A stretch of 64,000 bases of DNA from the NCBI RefSeq assembly GCF_937888285.1, contig NZ_CALART010000030.1, positions 62,001 to 126,000 of the forward strand, read 5' to 3'. Shown here one piece after another: positions 18,292 to 26,564 of this stretch. Made by a program: the position numbers and the translations under genes. The notes under the pieces were generated by a model. That model did no database searches. It saw only the letters and a program-made list of their open reading frames with translations, and was not told where the DNA came from. Source of the stretch: an uncultured Aquimonas sp. (GTDB lineage Bacteria; Pseudomonadota; Gammaproteobacteria; Xanthomonadales; Xanthomonadaceae). Position 1 is the first letter of the stretch; every line of letters begins with the position of its first letter.

Positions 18292-19167
18292 TCACGACAG
18301 CCGCTCTGACGCGCGCCCCCGCTGCGGCACCGGCGGCGGCCCCTGCAGCACGCGCTTGGGCAGGCGCACGGGTTCGGGGCCTTCGAGGATGCCGGCCAGG
18401 TCGCGCTGGCGCTCCAGCCAGCGGTTCGCCTCGTCGAATGAGCTGGCCAGGGCATTGAGCGAATGCACGACGCCATCGGCATCGGTGGCGAGCAGGCTCT
18501 GCTCGCGGATCAGAGAAATCTGCTGGTCGATGCGGGCGAGCTCGGCGTCGACATGCTCGAGCCGCTCGCCGGCGGCCGCGTGCGCGGCCTGGCGCTGGTC
18601 GATCACCGACACCTGCTGTTCCAGGCTGCGGCGCAGGTCGACGCCGAGGCTGCTGTCTTCAAGGCGCGCACGCAGCGCGTCCTCCTGCTGCTGCAGGCGC
18701 GCACTCTCGGCCTGCGCGGTCTGCACCACGTGGCCGATCGCCATGCGCGCGGCGAGCAGGCGCAGATGCAGCCAAACGAGCTGCTCTACGCTGTCGGCAT
18801 GGGTGGCCATCAGGCTGGAGCTGCGCAGACGGCCGACGATCTCTCTCGCGCGCGCTTCGATCTGCTGGTGCTGCGCGATTTCGGCGGCGCCCAGCTGCCC
18901 GAGCAGGGCGCGATAGCGCGCGTCCTCGGCCGACTCCTCGATGCGCTCGCTGTGGCCGGGCTTGAACGCTGCCGAGTCGACCGTGGCGCGGAAGCGCTTG
19001 CTGCTGGAGGTCGCCCACAGGTAGGCGACTTCGAGCCCCGCGCCCAGCACCCAGAAGCCCGGACTCAGGAACGCCCCGAGCAGACCGAAGGCAGCGAGAC
19101 CGATCCAGTTCGGCGGGATCGGCATGCCCAGCGGACGGGCATTGAAGGCGCGCCAGACGTACTTCAT
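18292..19167 (-). CDS. Membrane-anchored coiled-coil protein of the pspA unit
   Basis: A 291-residue protein of unknown function. Two closely spaced hydrophobic segments near the N-terminus (PNWIGLAAFGLLGAFL, FWVLGAGLEVAYLWA) form a hairpin anchor. From residue ~60 the sequence is almost entirely Arg/Glu/Gln/Ala helical coiled coil (LRRSLEQQVSVIDQRQAAH, ELARIDQQISLIREQ), ending in a Pro-rich tail. Its ATG overlaps the stop of the AAA ATPase gene by 4 nt, tying it to that ATPase. It could be the membrane partner linking PspA/ATPase to the periplasmic fusion protein. Confidence 0.78.
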   Translation of the reverse strand: MKYVWRAFNARPLGMPIPPNWIGLAAFGLLGAFLSPGFWVLGAGLEVAYLWATSSSKRFRATVDSAAFKPGHSERIEESAEDARYRALLGQLGAAEIAQHQQIEARAREIVGRLRSSSLMATHADSVEQLVWLHLRLLAARMAIGHVVQTAQAESARLQQQEDALRARLEDSSLGVDLRRSLEQQVSVIDQRQAAHAAAGERLEHVDAELARIDQQISLIREQSLLATDADGVVHSLNALASSFDEANRWLERQRDLAGILEGPEPVRLPKRVLQGPPPVPQRGRASERLS

Positions 19168-20813
19168 GCCGGCGTGGCTCCGTAGGGCCGCAGGCGCTCG
19201 GGCACGAACTGCATGTCGGTGGCCTCGCGGATGGCGATGCGCATCTGGAACTCGAGCACATCCAGCGGCACCGGCGGCTGATAGCCGACCAGGCAGGCGC
19301 GCACGGCGTCGACCGTGGACTCTTCCAGCGTGCGCACGCGCCGATAGACCTTCACCGCCAGCGCCTCGGCGGCACCGGGGGTCAGCAGCAGGGGCAGGTC
19401 GAGTTCGGCGAGCGCATCGACGCCGGGGCTGACATCGAGGCGCTTCAGCAGCGCGTGCAGCAGACCTGCGCTCTCGTGCTCCGTGCTGGTCGGCAGCAGC
19501 GGAATCTTGACGTCGATGCGGCCGGGACGCTTCAAGTCCACTTCGATCAGGTCGGGGCGAGAGCTGGCCAGGATCCACATCACCCGGCCGCGGTTCTTAC
19601 CGTCGCTCATCTCCTGCGCGATCATCGAGTACAGGCGCCCGGACAGACCGCTGTCGCCGCTGCCGGAGTCGCGCTTGCCCAGCGTCTGGTCGGCTTCATC
19701 AACGAAGACGATGCAGCGGCCGAGCGCGCGGATCAGGCGGAAGATCTTCTCCAGATTGCCCTCGCTGGAGCCGACCCAGCGGTCGCGGAAGTTCTTGAGC
19801 TTCACCACCGGCACGCTGGCCTCGCCAGCGAGGCATTCGACCAGATAGGTCTTGCCGGTGCCGACCGGCCCGCAAAAGATGTAGCCCATCGGCAGCGCGC
19901 GCAGGTCGGACTTGCGCCACAGCGCCATGTCCTGGCGCAGCCAGGCCTTCAGCGCCTCGGGCGAGTGGTAGTCGTCGAGCGTGCGCTCGCTGCGGATGAA
20001 CTCGATCAGGCCGGCGGCATCGCCCTCGATCATCGCCTTGCGCACGTTGATCCAGTCGGCCTCGGCCAGCTGCTGACCCTCGTGCGCGCGCCGGCGCACC
20101 AGCGACTGCAGCGCACTGAGGGATACGCCGGCCAGCTGGTCGGCGATCTCGCTGCCCTGCCCCGCATCGAAGGCGCTTGGGTGGTCGACGCGAAGCTGCG
20201 CAAGCGCCTGCTCGATCTCGGGCTTCTGCGGCAGCGGCAGCTGCACGCGCTCGACCCGCGGATTGTTGGCCACCAGCGGATGCAGGTCGTGCAGGTTGTC
20301 GGCGATCAGCAGGCTGACGAAGGGCAGCTCGGCGAAAGGGGATTCACCCGCCCAGTCGCGGACCAGGCTGGCGAGGCTGGCGGTTTCGAAATCACCGGCG
20401 CGATTGGCCGGCAGAAACTGGTCGGCGCCGCGCACCAGCACCGCGACAGGCTCGGCCTCGCCACGGCCCAGCGCGCGCAGGTTGCCGCGGTAGCGCAGAT
20501 AGCGGCTGATCAGCTCGACCGCCGCGCGCGGGTCGTGGCCCACGCTGGACAGCTGCGCCGCTCCCGGCCAGGCCTGGAAACCCTCGCTGCTGCGCAGGGC
20601 CGACAGCCCGTTGCCAGGATCGAAGACGAACACCAGCGGGAAGCCCTGCAGCAGTCGCGCATCGAGGTACTCGACCACGCCGACCAGACGGCCGTTCAGC
20701 ACGAAGCGATCGGCGACGTTGCCGTGCAGGATGAACTGGCCATGGGCACCGCTTTCGTAGGCCAGCTTGAGGGCCTGGGCCCAGGGCGGAAGGACGGTCG
20801 TGGCGGTATTCAA
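19164..20813 (-). CDS. Ycf46-like AAA+ ATPase of the pspA unit
   Basis: A 549-residue ATPase. The C-terminal AAA domain has Walker A GPVGTGKT at residues 315-322, Walker B CIVFVDEAD at about 367-375, sensor-1 (WILASSRPDL) and an Arg-finger/RPGRID box. The N-terminal ~240 residues look like a degenerate P-loop domain (FPLVFVFDPGNGL, PVAVLVRGADQFL) without a Walker A lysine, as in Ycf46-type ATPases. AAA partners of PspA-family proteins remodel membrane-bound PspA polymers or regulate them. It lies 287 bp after pspA and overlaps the coiled-coil gene by 4 nt. Confidence 0.85.
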   Translation of the reverse strand: MNTATTVLPPWAQALKLAYESGAHGQFILHGNVADRFVLNGRLVGVVEYLDARLLQGFPLVFVFDPGNGLSALRSSEGFQAWPGAAQLSSVGHDPRAAVELISRYLRYRGNLRALGRGEAEPVAVLVRGADQFLPANRAGDFETASLASLVRDWAGESPFAELPFVSLLIADNLHDLHPLVANNPRVERVQLPLPQKPEIEQALAQLRVDHPSAFDAGQGSEIADQLAGVSLSALQSLVRRRAHEGQQLAEADWINVRKAMIEGDAAGLIEFIRSERTLDDYHSPEALKAWLRQDMALWRKSDLRALPMGYIFCGPVGTGKTYLVECLAGEASVPVVKLKNFRDRWVGSSEGNLEKIFRLIRALGRCIVFVDEADQTLGKRDSGSGDSGLSGRLYSMIAQEMSDGKNRGRVMWILASSRPDLIEVDLKRPGRIDVKIPLLPTSTEHESAGLLHALLKRLDVSPGVDALAELDLPLLLTPGAAEALAVKVYRRVRTLEESTVDAVRACLVGYQPPVPLDVLEFQMRIAIREATDMQFVPERLRPYGATPA

Positions 20814-20876
20814 GGTCGAGGTCTTCCGGTGGTTGCCGCGTGTGGGCGGAGCATCGGCTGAGGGTCGCGCTCTGCA

Positions 20877-20899
20877 CCCCTCTCCTCACGGGAGAGGGG
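20877..20899. repeat. CCCCTCTCC / GGAGAGGGG hairpin
   Basis: A perfect 9-bp stem with a TCACG loop between pspA and the ATPase gene. The same purine/pyrimidine-strand hairpin occurs at 51097-51134 and 51169-51193, so it is a dispersed element. It may attenuate transcription between pspA and the downstream genes. Confidence 0.75.
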
Positions 20900-21002
20900 C
20901 CGGTAGAGGGCTGTGCGAAGCGCCGCATTGCATACGAACGCTTCCGGCGAGCCACGCAAATCGAGGCCGGACAGCCAATGACCGGGGCGAGGGTGCAGCT
21001 CC

Positions 21003-21020
21003 GGTGGGCCAGGGCCCACC
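21003..21020. repeat. GGTGGGCC / GGCCCACC palindrome
   Basis: A perfect 8-bp stem with a 2-nt loop, followed by CTATGCGATTGC, 80-100 bp downstream of pspA. Typical in form of small REP-like elements. The remainder of 20814-21100 holds no gene. Confidence 0.65.
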
Positions 21021-21100
21021 CTATGCGATTGCGAGGTGACCGTCGGACGCAGCGCAGTCACGACACCGCCGCAATCCCCTCCAATCCCCAATCCCGGCTC

Positions 21101-21859
21101 TTACTGCTGCTCCGACTGCGGTGCCGCACTCGTGCCCATGCTGCGCGTCGCCGGCTGCGCCGCAGGAGCCGCCTGCCCCGGCAGGCTGATGCCTTCGGCG
21201 GCGGCAAAGTCGGCCAAGGCCTGCGAGGCCAGCGCATCCATCTCGGCCTGCTTGACGTTGATATCCGTCATGTCCAGCGAGTCCTTGGCGACGCGGGCGC
21301 GGCCGGCGGCGCGGTTGCGCTCTTCCTCGACCATCTCGTGCAGGCGATTGAGCGTGTCGCCCGAGCCGCCGATGCTGCCGATCATGCCGGCGGCCATCTC
21401 GTTCATCTCGGCCACTGCCGACTTCATGCGCATGTCGTTGATCGCGCCCTTCAGCGAATCGATCTTGGCGCGGGCCGCCTGCACGGCGACATCGCGGGCC
21501 TTGATCAGGTTCTGGTAGGTCTCTTCCGCGGAGGCCATCTGGTTGCGGTTCTCGGCCAGCTCGCGGCTCACCGTCTGCAGGCGCAGCGCGTACTGGGCGG
21601 CGGCCTGCTGGTTGCCGGCGCGCAGATGCGCCGTGGTGCTGGCGCGCAGCTCGGCCTCGTCGCGCTCCAGCTTGCGCACCTGCGAGATCAGACGCTCGAC
21701 CAGGCCGGCGTGCGCGGCCAGGCTCTGGTTGTAGTTGCCGATCTGCTTGCGCAGGTTCTCCTGCTCCAGCTCGAGCAGGGCTTCGGGGTTGCGCTTCTCG
21801 ATGCCCTTGATGAACAGGGAAAAGAAACCGCGCACAACATTGACAAGGCGACCGAACAT
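21101..21859 (-). CDS. pspA: PspA/IM30 (ESCRT-III-like) membrane-stress protein
   Basis: A 252-residue PspA-family protein starting MFGRLVNVVRGFFSLFIKGIE (split here as helix 0 plus linker). It has the expected long helical hairpin (ALLELEQENLRKQIGNYNQSL, VERLISQVRKLERDEAEL) and later helices with LKGAINDMRMKSAVAEM. A disordered Ala/Gln/Pro tail ends the protein. PspA proteins coat and repair the inner membrane and belong to the ESCRT-III superfamily. GGAG precedes the ATG at 21859; the extra upstream residues to 21952 are not family-like. It is the first gene of the unit pspA-AAA ATPase-coiled coil-SBP/OmpA. No pspB, pspC or pspF is present. Confidence 0.92.
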   Translation of the reverse strand: MFGRLVNVVRGFFSLFIKGIEKRNPEALLELEQENLRKQIGNYNQSLAAHAGLVERLISQVRKLERDEAELRASTTAHLRAGNQQAAAQYALRLQTVSRELAENRNQMASAEETYQNLIKARDVAVQAARAKIDSLKGAINDMRMKSAVAEMNEMAAGMIGSIGGSGDTLNRLHEMVEEERNRAAGRARVAKDSLDMTDINVKQAEMDALASQALADFAAAEGISLPGQAAPAAQPATRSMGTSAAPQSEQQ

Positions 21860-22025
21860 GGCTGCTCCAGCGAAGCCCGCGATGGGCGTTGATCGGGCCG
21901 GGGTTCCCACGCTCCCCGGCGGTACGGCGCCTGACGCACGCGTCGGCGCCACTGTGACGCGACACGTTACCGCGTTGGGCTTGCGTGAAAAAGGCTTGCG
22001 CTGGGCCGTCGCGGCTCAGGCCGGA

Positions 22026-23372
22026 TCAGAAACCAAAACGCAGGGCCTGGTCGATCTCGACCGGAAAGGCGACGTTGACGTCGGGCGAGCACGACTTGTC
22101 GTCGCGACTGACCGGCCAGTGCAGCACGTAGAGCGGCGGGGCCTGCTGCTCGCGCGCGACCGCGGCGAGCCGGGCCATGCCCTCGCGGTCGTTGTAGTAG
22201 GACTCCGCGACGATCAGCGGCACCTCGCCCAGGCCAATCCGGCGCAGTCGATCGACGATACGCCCGTACAGCTCGCCCTCGTCGGCCTCGGGCCAGCGAT
22301 AGATCGAGAAGGCGAAGGCCCCGGGATAGACACGCTCACCGCCCGGCAGCCGATAGACATAGCTGGTGTGCTCCAGGCGCGCGCGCAGGCGGTCGGGATC
22401 CGGGTCCGAGATCGAGGAGAAGCCGACGCTGCGCTGCGGGTCGAAGCGGCTGACGTAGTTCTGCCACATTCGGTTCGCGTAGCGGCTCCAAGGCTCGTTG
22501 TCGGGCTCGGTCGGCAGGAACACCGTCTGCCCCAGCAGGTTGACGAAACGCGCCCGCGGCATGCCCTCGGTCATCAGGTCGACGCGGTAGTCGACTCCCG
22601 AGCCTTCGATGATCGGCATCAGGTTGGCGATGAGGTTCCAGTTCTCCTCGAAGATGCTCTCGTCGTAGCGGGTCCACTGCGCCACGTCGTTGCCGCCCTG
22701 CGGGTGGAAGCGCACCAGCAGCTGGGCGAAGCCGGCCGCGCGGATGTCGGCCAGCAGATCAGCGAGGTTCTGGCGCATCCGCGGATGCAGATCGCCGCCG
22801 GTCGAGTCGAGGATGGCCGAGCCTGGCCAGACGCCATCGGCATCGGCTGAGCCGGGCGCGCGGAAGTGGTAGATGCCGACCGCGATGCTCTCGCTGCCGC
22901 GCGCGCGCAGCTCGACCAGGATGTCGGTGACGCGCTGGCGCACGCCTGGCTTGTGCAGGTTGGCGAGCACGCCGAAAGGCTCGCGGTCGCAGTTCGGGCC
23001 GAGATCGAAGAAGCCGAGATTCACGCCCGGCCGCGCCTCGCTGCTCACGCGCTGGACGCCGCCCTCTTCCAGGCCGGTCGCAATGCCGCGGCTGGGTCCG
23101 CGCAGCGCCCGCAGCGCCGGCGCCAGCCCGCGTCGACCGGTGGCATCGGCGACGCCAGCCGGACCGTCGACGACAAGTTCAGGGTTGCCGTTCGGCCACT
23201 GCACCGGCCGCAGCGGCTGCGCCTGCAGGCTGAGCGGCAGGGCCAGCAGCGCGCTGCACAGCAAGGCTGCAGTCAACGCCGAGCGCACGCACAAGCGCGA
23301 AGCGCCGCAGCGAGCGACCGCCTCGACCAGCGCCCGCAGGCGCCGGCCGAAGCGCAGCGGATCAGAACGCAT
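22026..23372 (-). CDS. Exported TIM-barrel-like protein of unknown function
   Basis: A 448-residue protein with a long N-terminal region and a signal sequence (ALTAALLCSALLALPLSLQAQP). The mature part alternates strands and helices as in a glycoside-hydrolase TIM barrel (ESIAVGIYHF, FAQLLVRFHPQGG, FAFSIYRWPEADEGELYGRI, PLIVAESYYND with a possible catalytic Glu, LYVLHWPVSRDD). I do not recognise a family. The ATG lies inside the last codons of the gcdH gene (11-nt overlap), suggesting translational coupling. The start is uncertain because the n-region is long. Confidence 0.7.
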   Translation of the reverse strand: MRSDPLRFGRRLRALVEAVARCGASRLCVRSALTAALLCSALLALPLSLQAQPLRPVQWPNGNPELVVDGPAGVADATGRRGLAPALRALRGPSRGIATGLEEGGVQRVSSEARPGVNLGFFDLGPNCDREPFGVLANLHKPGVRQRVTDILVELRARGSESIAVGIYHFRAPGSADADGVWPGSAILDSTGGDLHPRMRQNLADLLADIRAAGFAQLLVRFHPQGGNDVAQWTRYDESIFEENWNLIANLMPIIEGSGVDYRVDLMTEGMPRARFVNLLGQTVFLPTEPDNEPWSRYANRMWQNYVSRFDPQRSVGFSSISDPDPDRLRARLEHTSYVYRLPGGERVYPGAFAFSIYRWPEADEGELYGRIVDRLRRIGLGEVPLIVAESYYNDREGMARLAAVAREQQAPPLYVLHWPVSRDDKSCSPDVNVAFPVEIDQALRFGF

Positions 23373-24525
23373 TGATCCCGGTCACCTCGCGGCCCACCAC
23401 CAGCTGGTGGACGGTCTCGGTGCCTTCGTAGGTGATGACCGATTCGAGGTTCAGCGCATGCCGGATCGGGCAGTACTCGGTGGTGATGCCCGAGCCGCCG
23501 AGAATGTCGCGGGCCTCGCGGGCGATGTCGAGCGCGATCCGGCAGTTGTTCCACTTGGCCAGGCTGACCTGGGTCGGCTGCATCTGGCCGGCATCCTTCA
23601 GGCGGCCAAGCTGCAGCACCAGCAGCTGCGCCAGGGTGATGCGGCGGGCCATCTCGGCCAGCTTGATCTGCACCGCCTGCGTCGCCGCGATCGGGCGGTT
23701 GAACAGGATGCGCTCCTTGGCGTAGTTCGCCGCTTCGGTGTAACAGGCGATGGCTGCCCCGATCGGTCCCCAGGTGATGCCGTAGCGGGCCTGGGTCAGA
23801 CAGCCCAGCGGCCCCTTCAAGCCCTTGACGTTGGGCAGGCGCTGGCGGTCGTTGACGCGGACGTTGTCGAAGAACAGGCCACTGGTCACCGAGGCGCGCA
23901 GGCTCATCTTGCGGTGGATTTCCTGGGCCGCGAACCCCTTGCTGTCGGTCGGCACGATGAAGCCCTGGATGCCTTCATCGGTCATCGCCCAGACGATGGC
24001 GATGTGGGCCAGGTTGCCGTTGGTGATCCACATCTTGGCGCCGTTGATGACCCAGTCGTCGCCGTCGCGCTTGGCATGGGTCTTCATGTTGGCCGGGTCG
24101 GAGCCGCCGTGCGGCTCGGTCAGGCCGAAGCAGCCGATGATCTCGCCGCGTGCCATGCCCGGCAGGTACTGACGACGCTGCTCTTCCGAGCCATAGGCGT
24201 AGATCGGATACATGCACAGCGAGCTCTGCACCGAGACGAAGCTGCGGATGCCCGAGTCACCGCGCTCCAGCTCCTGGCAGATCAGGCCGTAACTGACCGC
24301 GTTCAGGCCGGCGCAGCCGTAGTCTTCGGGCAGCGAGGAGCCCAACAGACCGAGACTCGCGATCTCCGGCACCAGTTCCTTCGGGAAGCGCCCCTGGTCG
24401 AAGCAGTCGCCAATGATCGGCAGCACGCGCTCGTCGGTGAAGCGGGCCACGGTGTCCTGCACGGCGCGCTCCTCGTCGGTGAGCAGCGAGCGGACATCGA
24501 ACAGGTCGGAGGCGTTCAGGGGCAT
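23362..24525 (-). CDS. gcdH: Glutaryl-CoA dehydrogenase (acyl-CoA dehydrogenase family)
   Basis: A 387-residue flavoprotein for oxidative decarboxylation of glutaryl-CoA to crotonyl-CoA in lysine/tryptophan breakdown. The family motifs are SFVSVQSSLCMYPIYAYGSE, CFGLTEPHGGSDPANM, WITNG, the RILFNRPIAATQAVQ flavin block and the catalytic Glu at about residue 367 in YEGTETVHQL. Sequence around the Arg-Ser-Phe-Val-Ser-Val-Gln-Ser-Ser segment favours GcdH over other acyl-CoA dehydrogenases. Length is normal. The open frame upstream to 24720 contains repeat DNA and was excluded. Confidence 0.9.
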   Translation of the reverse strand: MPLNASDLFDVRSLLTDEERAVQDTVARFTDERVLPIIGDCFDQGRFPKELVPEIASLGLLGSSLPEDYGCAGLNAVSYGLICQELERGDSGIRSFVSVQSSLCMYPIYAYGSEEQRRQYLPGMARGEIIGCFGLTEPHGGSDPANMKTHAKRDGDDWVINGAKMWITNGNLAHIAIVWAMTDEGIQGFIVPTDSKGFAAQEIHRKMSLRASVTSGLFFDNVRVNDRQRLPNVKGLKGPLGCLTQARYGITWGPIGAAIACYTEAANYAKERILFNRPIAATQAVQIKLAEMARRITLAQLLVLQLGRLKDAGQMQPTQVSLAKWNNCRIALDIAREARDILGGSGITTEYCPIRHALNLESVITYEGTETVHQLVVGREVTGINAF

Positions 24526-24618
24526 GGGGGCGGTCGATCGGTGGTTGGAAGTTGCGAATTGTAGCCGGGCCCGACCTTCGCAGGCATCAACGTGCCGTGG
24601 AGCGGAACGGCTTGGAGC

Positions 24619-24648
24619 CGGGATTCGGGAGTGGGGATTCGGGATTCG
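24619..24648. repeat. GGGATTC-type iterated repeat (family C)
   Basis: A 30-bp stretch built of GGGATTC-like units, differing at one position from the arm at 52292-52321. It lies in the 428-bp gap between divergent gcdH and the amidohydrolase gene. No inverted partner was seen nearby. Confidence 0.75.
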
Positions 24649-24773
24649 TGTACCGCCGGCAGGTTCGCGCTGGTCTGGCGGCTGTCCGCGGGTGTGTGGT
24701 TCGCGTGCGCGACTTTGCATCTGCAGAGGCAGGGCAGCCCGGAAGGCTTGACCTCAGCACGCCACCGCCTTGC

Positions 24774-24799
24774 GTAGGAGCCCGCTTGCAGGCGACACC
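24774..24799. repeat. REP-like element (GTAGGAGCCCGCTTGCAGGCGACACC)
   Basis: The sequence begins GTAGGAGCCCGCTTGCAGGC and resembles the well-known REP sequences of pseudomonads and xanthomonads. The inner CGCTTGCAGGCG can form a short hairpin. The rest of 24526-24953 must contain divergent promoters, but I see no clear -35/-10 pair. Confidence 0.6.
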
Positions 24800-24953
24800 G
24801 CGCTCCACGCGTGCGAAGGCCCTAGCCCGAACGCCATCCGAGGCGGCACCCCCGACTTCCGACAGGCACGACCTGCCGCGCCCTCGCCTACCATCGCCGC
24901 GGGGACTCGCGCCGATTCGCGGCGCGCTCGCAGCATTCAATCAGGGGAACACC

Positions 24954-26267
24954 ATGCACGCACGCCATTGCCGCGCCCAGCTCGCGCTGCTCGCCGTTTC
25001 GCTGTCCGCCGCACTCGCAGCGCACGCCGCGCCGCAGGTGCTGCACTGTGGGCAGGTCTTCGACGCGAACTCCGCGCGCCTGCTCGGCGAGCACAGCCTG
25101 GTCATCAACGAGGGCCGCATCACGGAAGTGCGTGCCGGCAAGGTCGAGGCATCGACACTCGGCGCCGATGCCACCGCCATCGATCTGTCCGCCCACACCT
25201 GCCTGCCGGGCCTGATCGACATGCACGTGCACCTCGGCTCGCAGACCAGCCCGGCGGCCTATTCCGAAGGTTTCCGCCTGAATCCGGAGGACTACGCCCT
25301 GCGCTCGGTGGGCTATGCGGAGACCACGCTCAAGGCCGGCTTCACCACGGTGCGCGACCTCGGCGGTCTGCAGACGCTCGCCCTGCGCAATGCGATCAAC
25401 GAGGGGCGCATCGTCGGCCCGCGCATCTTCGCCGCCGACAAGTCCCTGGCGACCACCGGCGGCCATGCCGATCCACGCAACGGCATCAACCGCGAGCTGG
25501 CGGAATCGCTGGGCTGGCCCGGTCCGGAGGAAGGCGTGGTCGCCGGGCCCTACGAGGCCCGTCGCGCGGTGCGCCAGCGCTACAAGGAAGGCTCGGACGT
25601 CATCAAGCTCACCGCCACCGGCGGCGTGCTGAGCTTCGCCAAGAGCGGCGACAACCCGCAGTTCATGGAAGACGAGATCCGCGCCATCGTCGAGACCGCA
25701 CGCGACTACGGCTACAAGGTCGCCGCCCACGCGCACGGCAAGGAGGGCATGCGCCGCGCGGTGGCGGCCGGCGTCGACTCGATCGAGCACGGCACCTACA
25801 TGGACGAGGACGTGTTCAAGCTGATGCGCGAGAAAGGCACCTGGTACGTGCCGACCATCAGCGCCGGCGTGTTCGTCAGCGAGAAGGCCCGCGAGGTCGG
25901 CTACTACCCGGAGATCGTGCGGCCCAAGGCCCAGCGCATCGGCGCGCTGATCCAGGGCACGGCCGGACGCGCCCATGCCGCCGGTGTCAGGATCGCCTTC
26001 GGCACGGACGCCGGCGTGTTCCCGCACGGCGACAACGCGCGTGAGTTCGAGCTGATGGTCGAGGCCGGCATGCCCGCCAGCTTTGCCCTGCAGAGCGCGA
26101 CGAAGAACGCCGCCGAGCTGCTCGGCGAATGGGAGAGCCTGGGCAGCCTGGAAGCCGGCAAGCTCGCCGACGTGGTCGCCGTGGCTGGCAATCCGATCGA
26201 GAACATCGGCCTGATGCGCGATGTGCAGTTCGTGATGAAGGCCGGCGACGTGGTCAAGGCGCCCTGA
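24954..26267 (+). CDS. Secreted amidohydrolase (Xaa-Pro dipeptidase / imidazolonepropionase-like)
   Basis: A 437-residue metal-dependent hydrolase with a cleavable signal peptide (LALLAVSLSAALAAHA). Metal ligands typical of the amidohydrolase superfamily are visible: H91-X-H93 (LIDMHVHLG), Lys218 for carboxylation (DVIKLTATGG), H259 (VAAHAHGKEG), H279 (DSIEHGT) and D352 (IAFGTDAGVF). Related exported enzymes cleave dipeptides with C-terminal Pro or Arg/Lys. GGGG precedes ATG 24954; the longer upstream frame covers repeat DNA. A terminator-like hairpin follows at 26359. Confidence 0.88.
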   Translation: MHARHCRAQLALLAVSLSAALAAHAAPQVLHCGQVFDANSARLLGEHSLVINEGRITEVRAGKVEASTLGADATAIDLSAHTCLPGLIDMHVHLGSQTSPAAYSEGFRLNPEDYALRSVGYAETTLKAGFTTVRDLGGLQTLALRNAINEGRIVGPRIFAADKSLATTGGHADPRNGINRELAESLGWPGPEEGVVAGPYEARRAVRQRYKEGSDVIKLTATGGVLSFAKSGDNPQFMEDEIRAIVETARDYGYKVAAHAHGKEGMRRAVAAGVDSIEHGTYMDEDVFKLMREKGTWYVPTISAGVFVSEKAREVGYYPEIVRPKAQRIGALIQGTAGRAHAAGVRIAFGTDAGVFPHGDNAREFELMVEAGMPASFALQSATKNAAELLGEWESLGSLEAGKLADVVAVAGNPIENIGLMRDVQFVMKAGDVVKAP

Positions 26268-26358
26268 GAACCTGCTTCGGGCAAGGCTGAATGCATCAGC
26301 GTTGCCCCGGAGCCGGCTTGCGCACGCGGGCGAGCGGCTCGGCAGCCTGTTGAAGAAT

Positions 26359-26380
26359 CGCCCTCCCCGGGCGTTGTTTT
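26359..26380 (+). terminator. Rho-independent terminator after amidohydrolase gene
   Basis: CGCCC-TCCCC-GGGCG forms a stem-loop directly followed by TTGTTTT, 92 bp after the amidohydrolase stop. Confidence 0.65.
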
Positions 26381-26414
26381 CGTCGACGGTCCGGCGCAGG
26401 TCCGTACCGCCTCA

Positions 26415-26448
26415 CGACCCATCAAGCGCTTACACGCTTGATGGGTCG
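26415..26448. repeat. 14-bp-stem perfect inverted repeat
   Basis: CGACCCATCAAGCG and its exact complement flank a 6-nt CTTACA loop. With the terminator at 26359 and the hairpin at 26472 it forms a compact three-hairpin block between two plus-strand genes. Confidence 0.85.
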
Positions 26449-26471
26449 CTCCGACCATCCATGGCCGGTCT

Positions 26472-26497
26472 AGCAGGCTGTTCTGCAACAGCCTGCT
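26472..26497. repeat. AGCAGGCTGTT hairpin
   Basis: AGCAGGCTGTT-CTGC-AACAGCCTGCT is a perfect 11-bp stem with a 4-nt loop, of the kind dispersed in xanthomonad genomes. Confidence 0.8.
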
Positions 26498-26564
26498 GGG
26501 CCCGCCACGGATCCGCGCCGAGCGCAGGGCTCCAGCGCCGGCTGCCACCGGGCACGCGTTGTGC

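Noticed and set aside
21860..22025. Sigma-54 (-24/-12) promoter upstream of pspA
   Set aside because: The best TGGC...TGC candidate has the wrong spacing between GG and GC, so it was not called.
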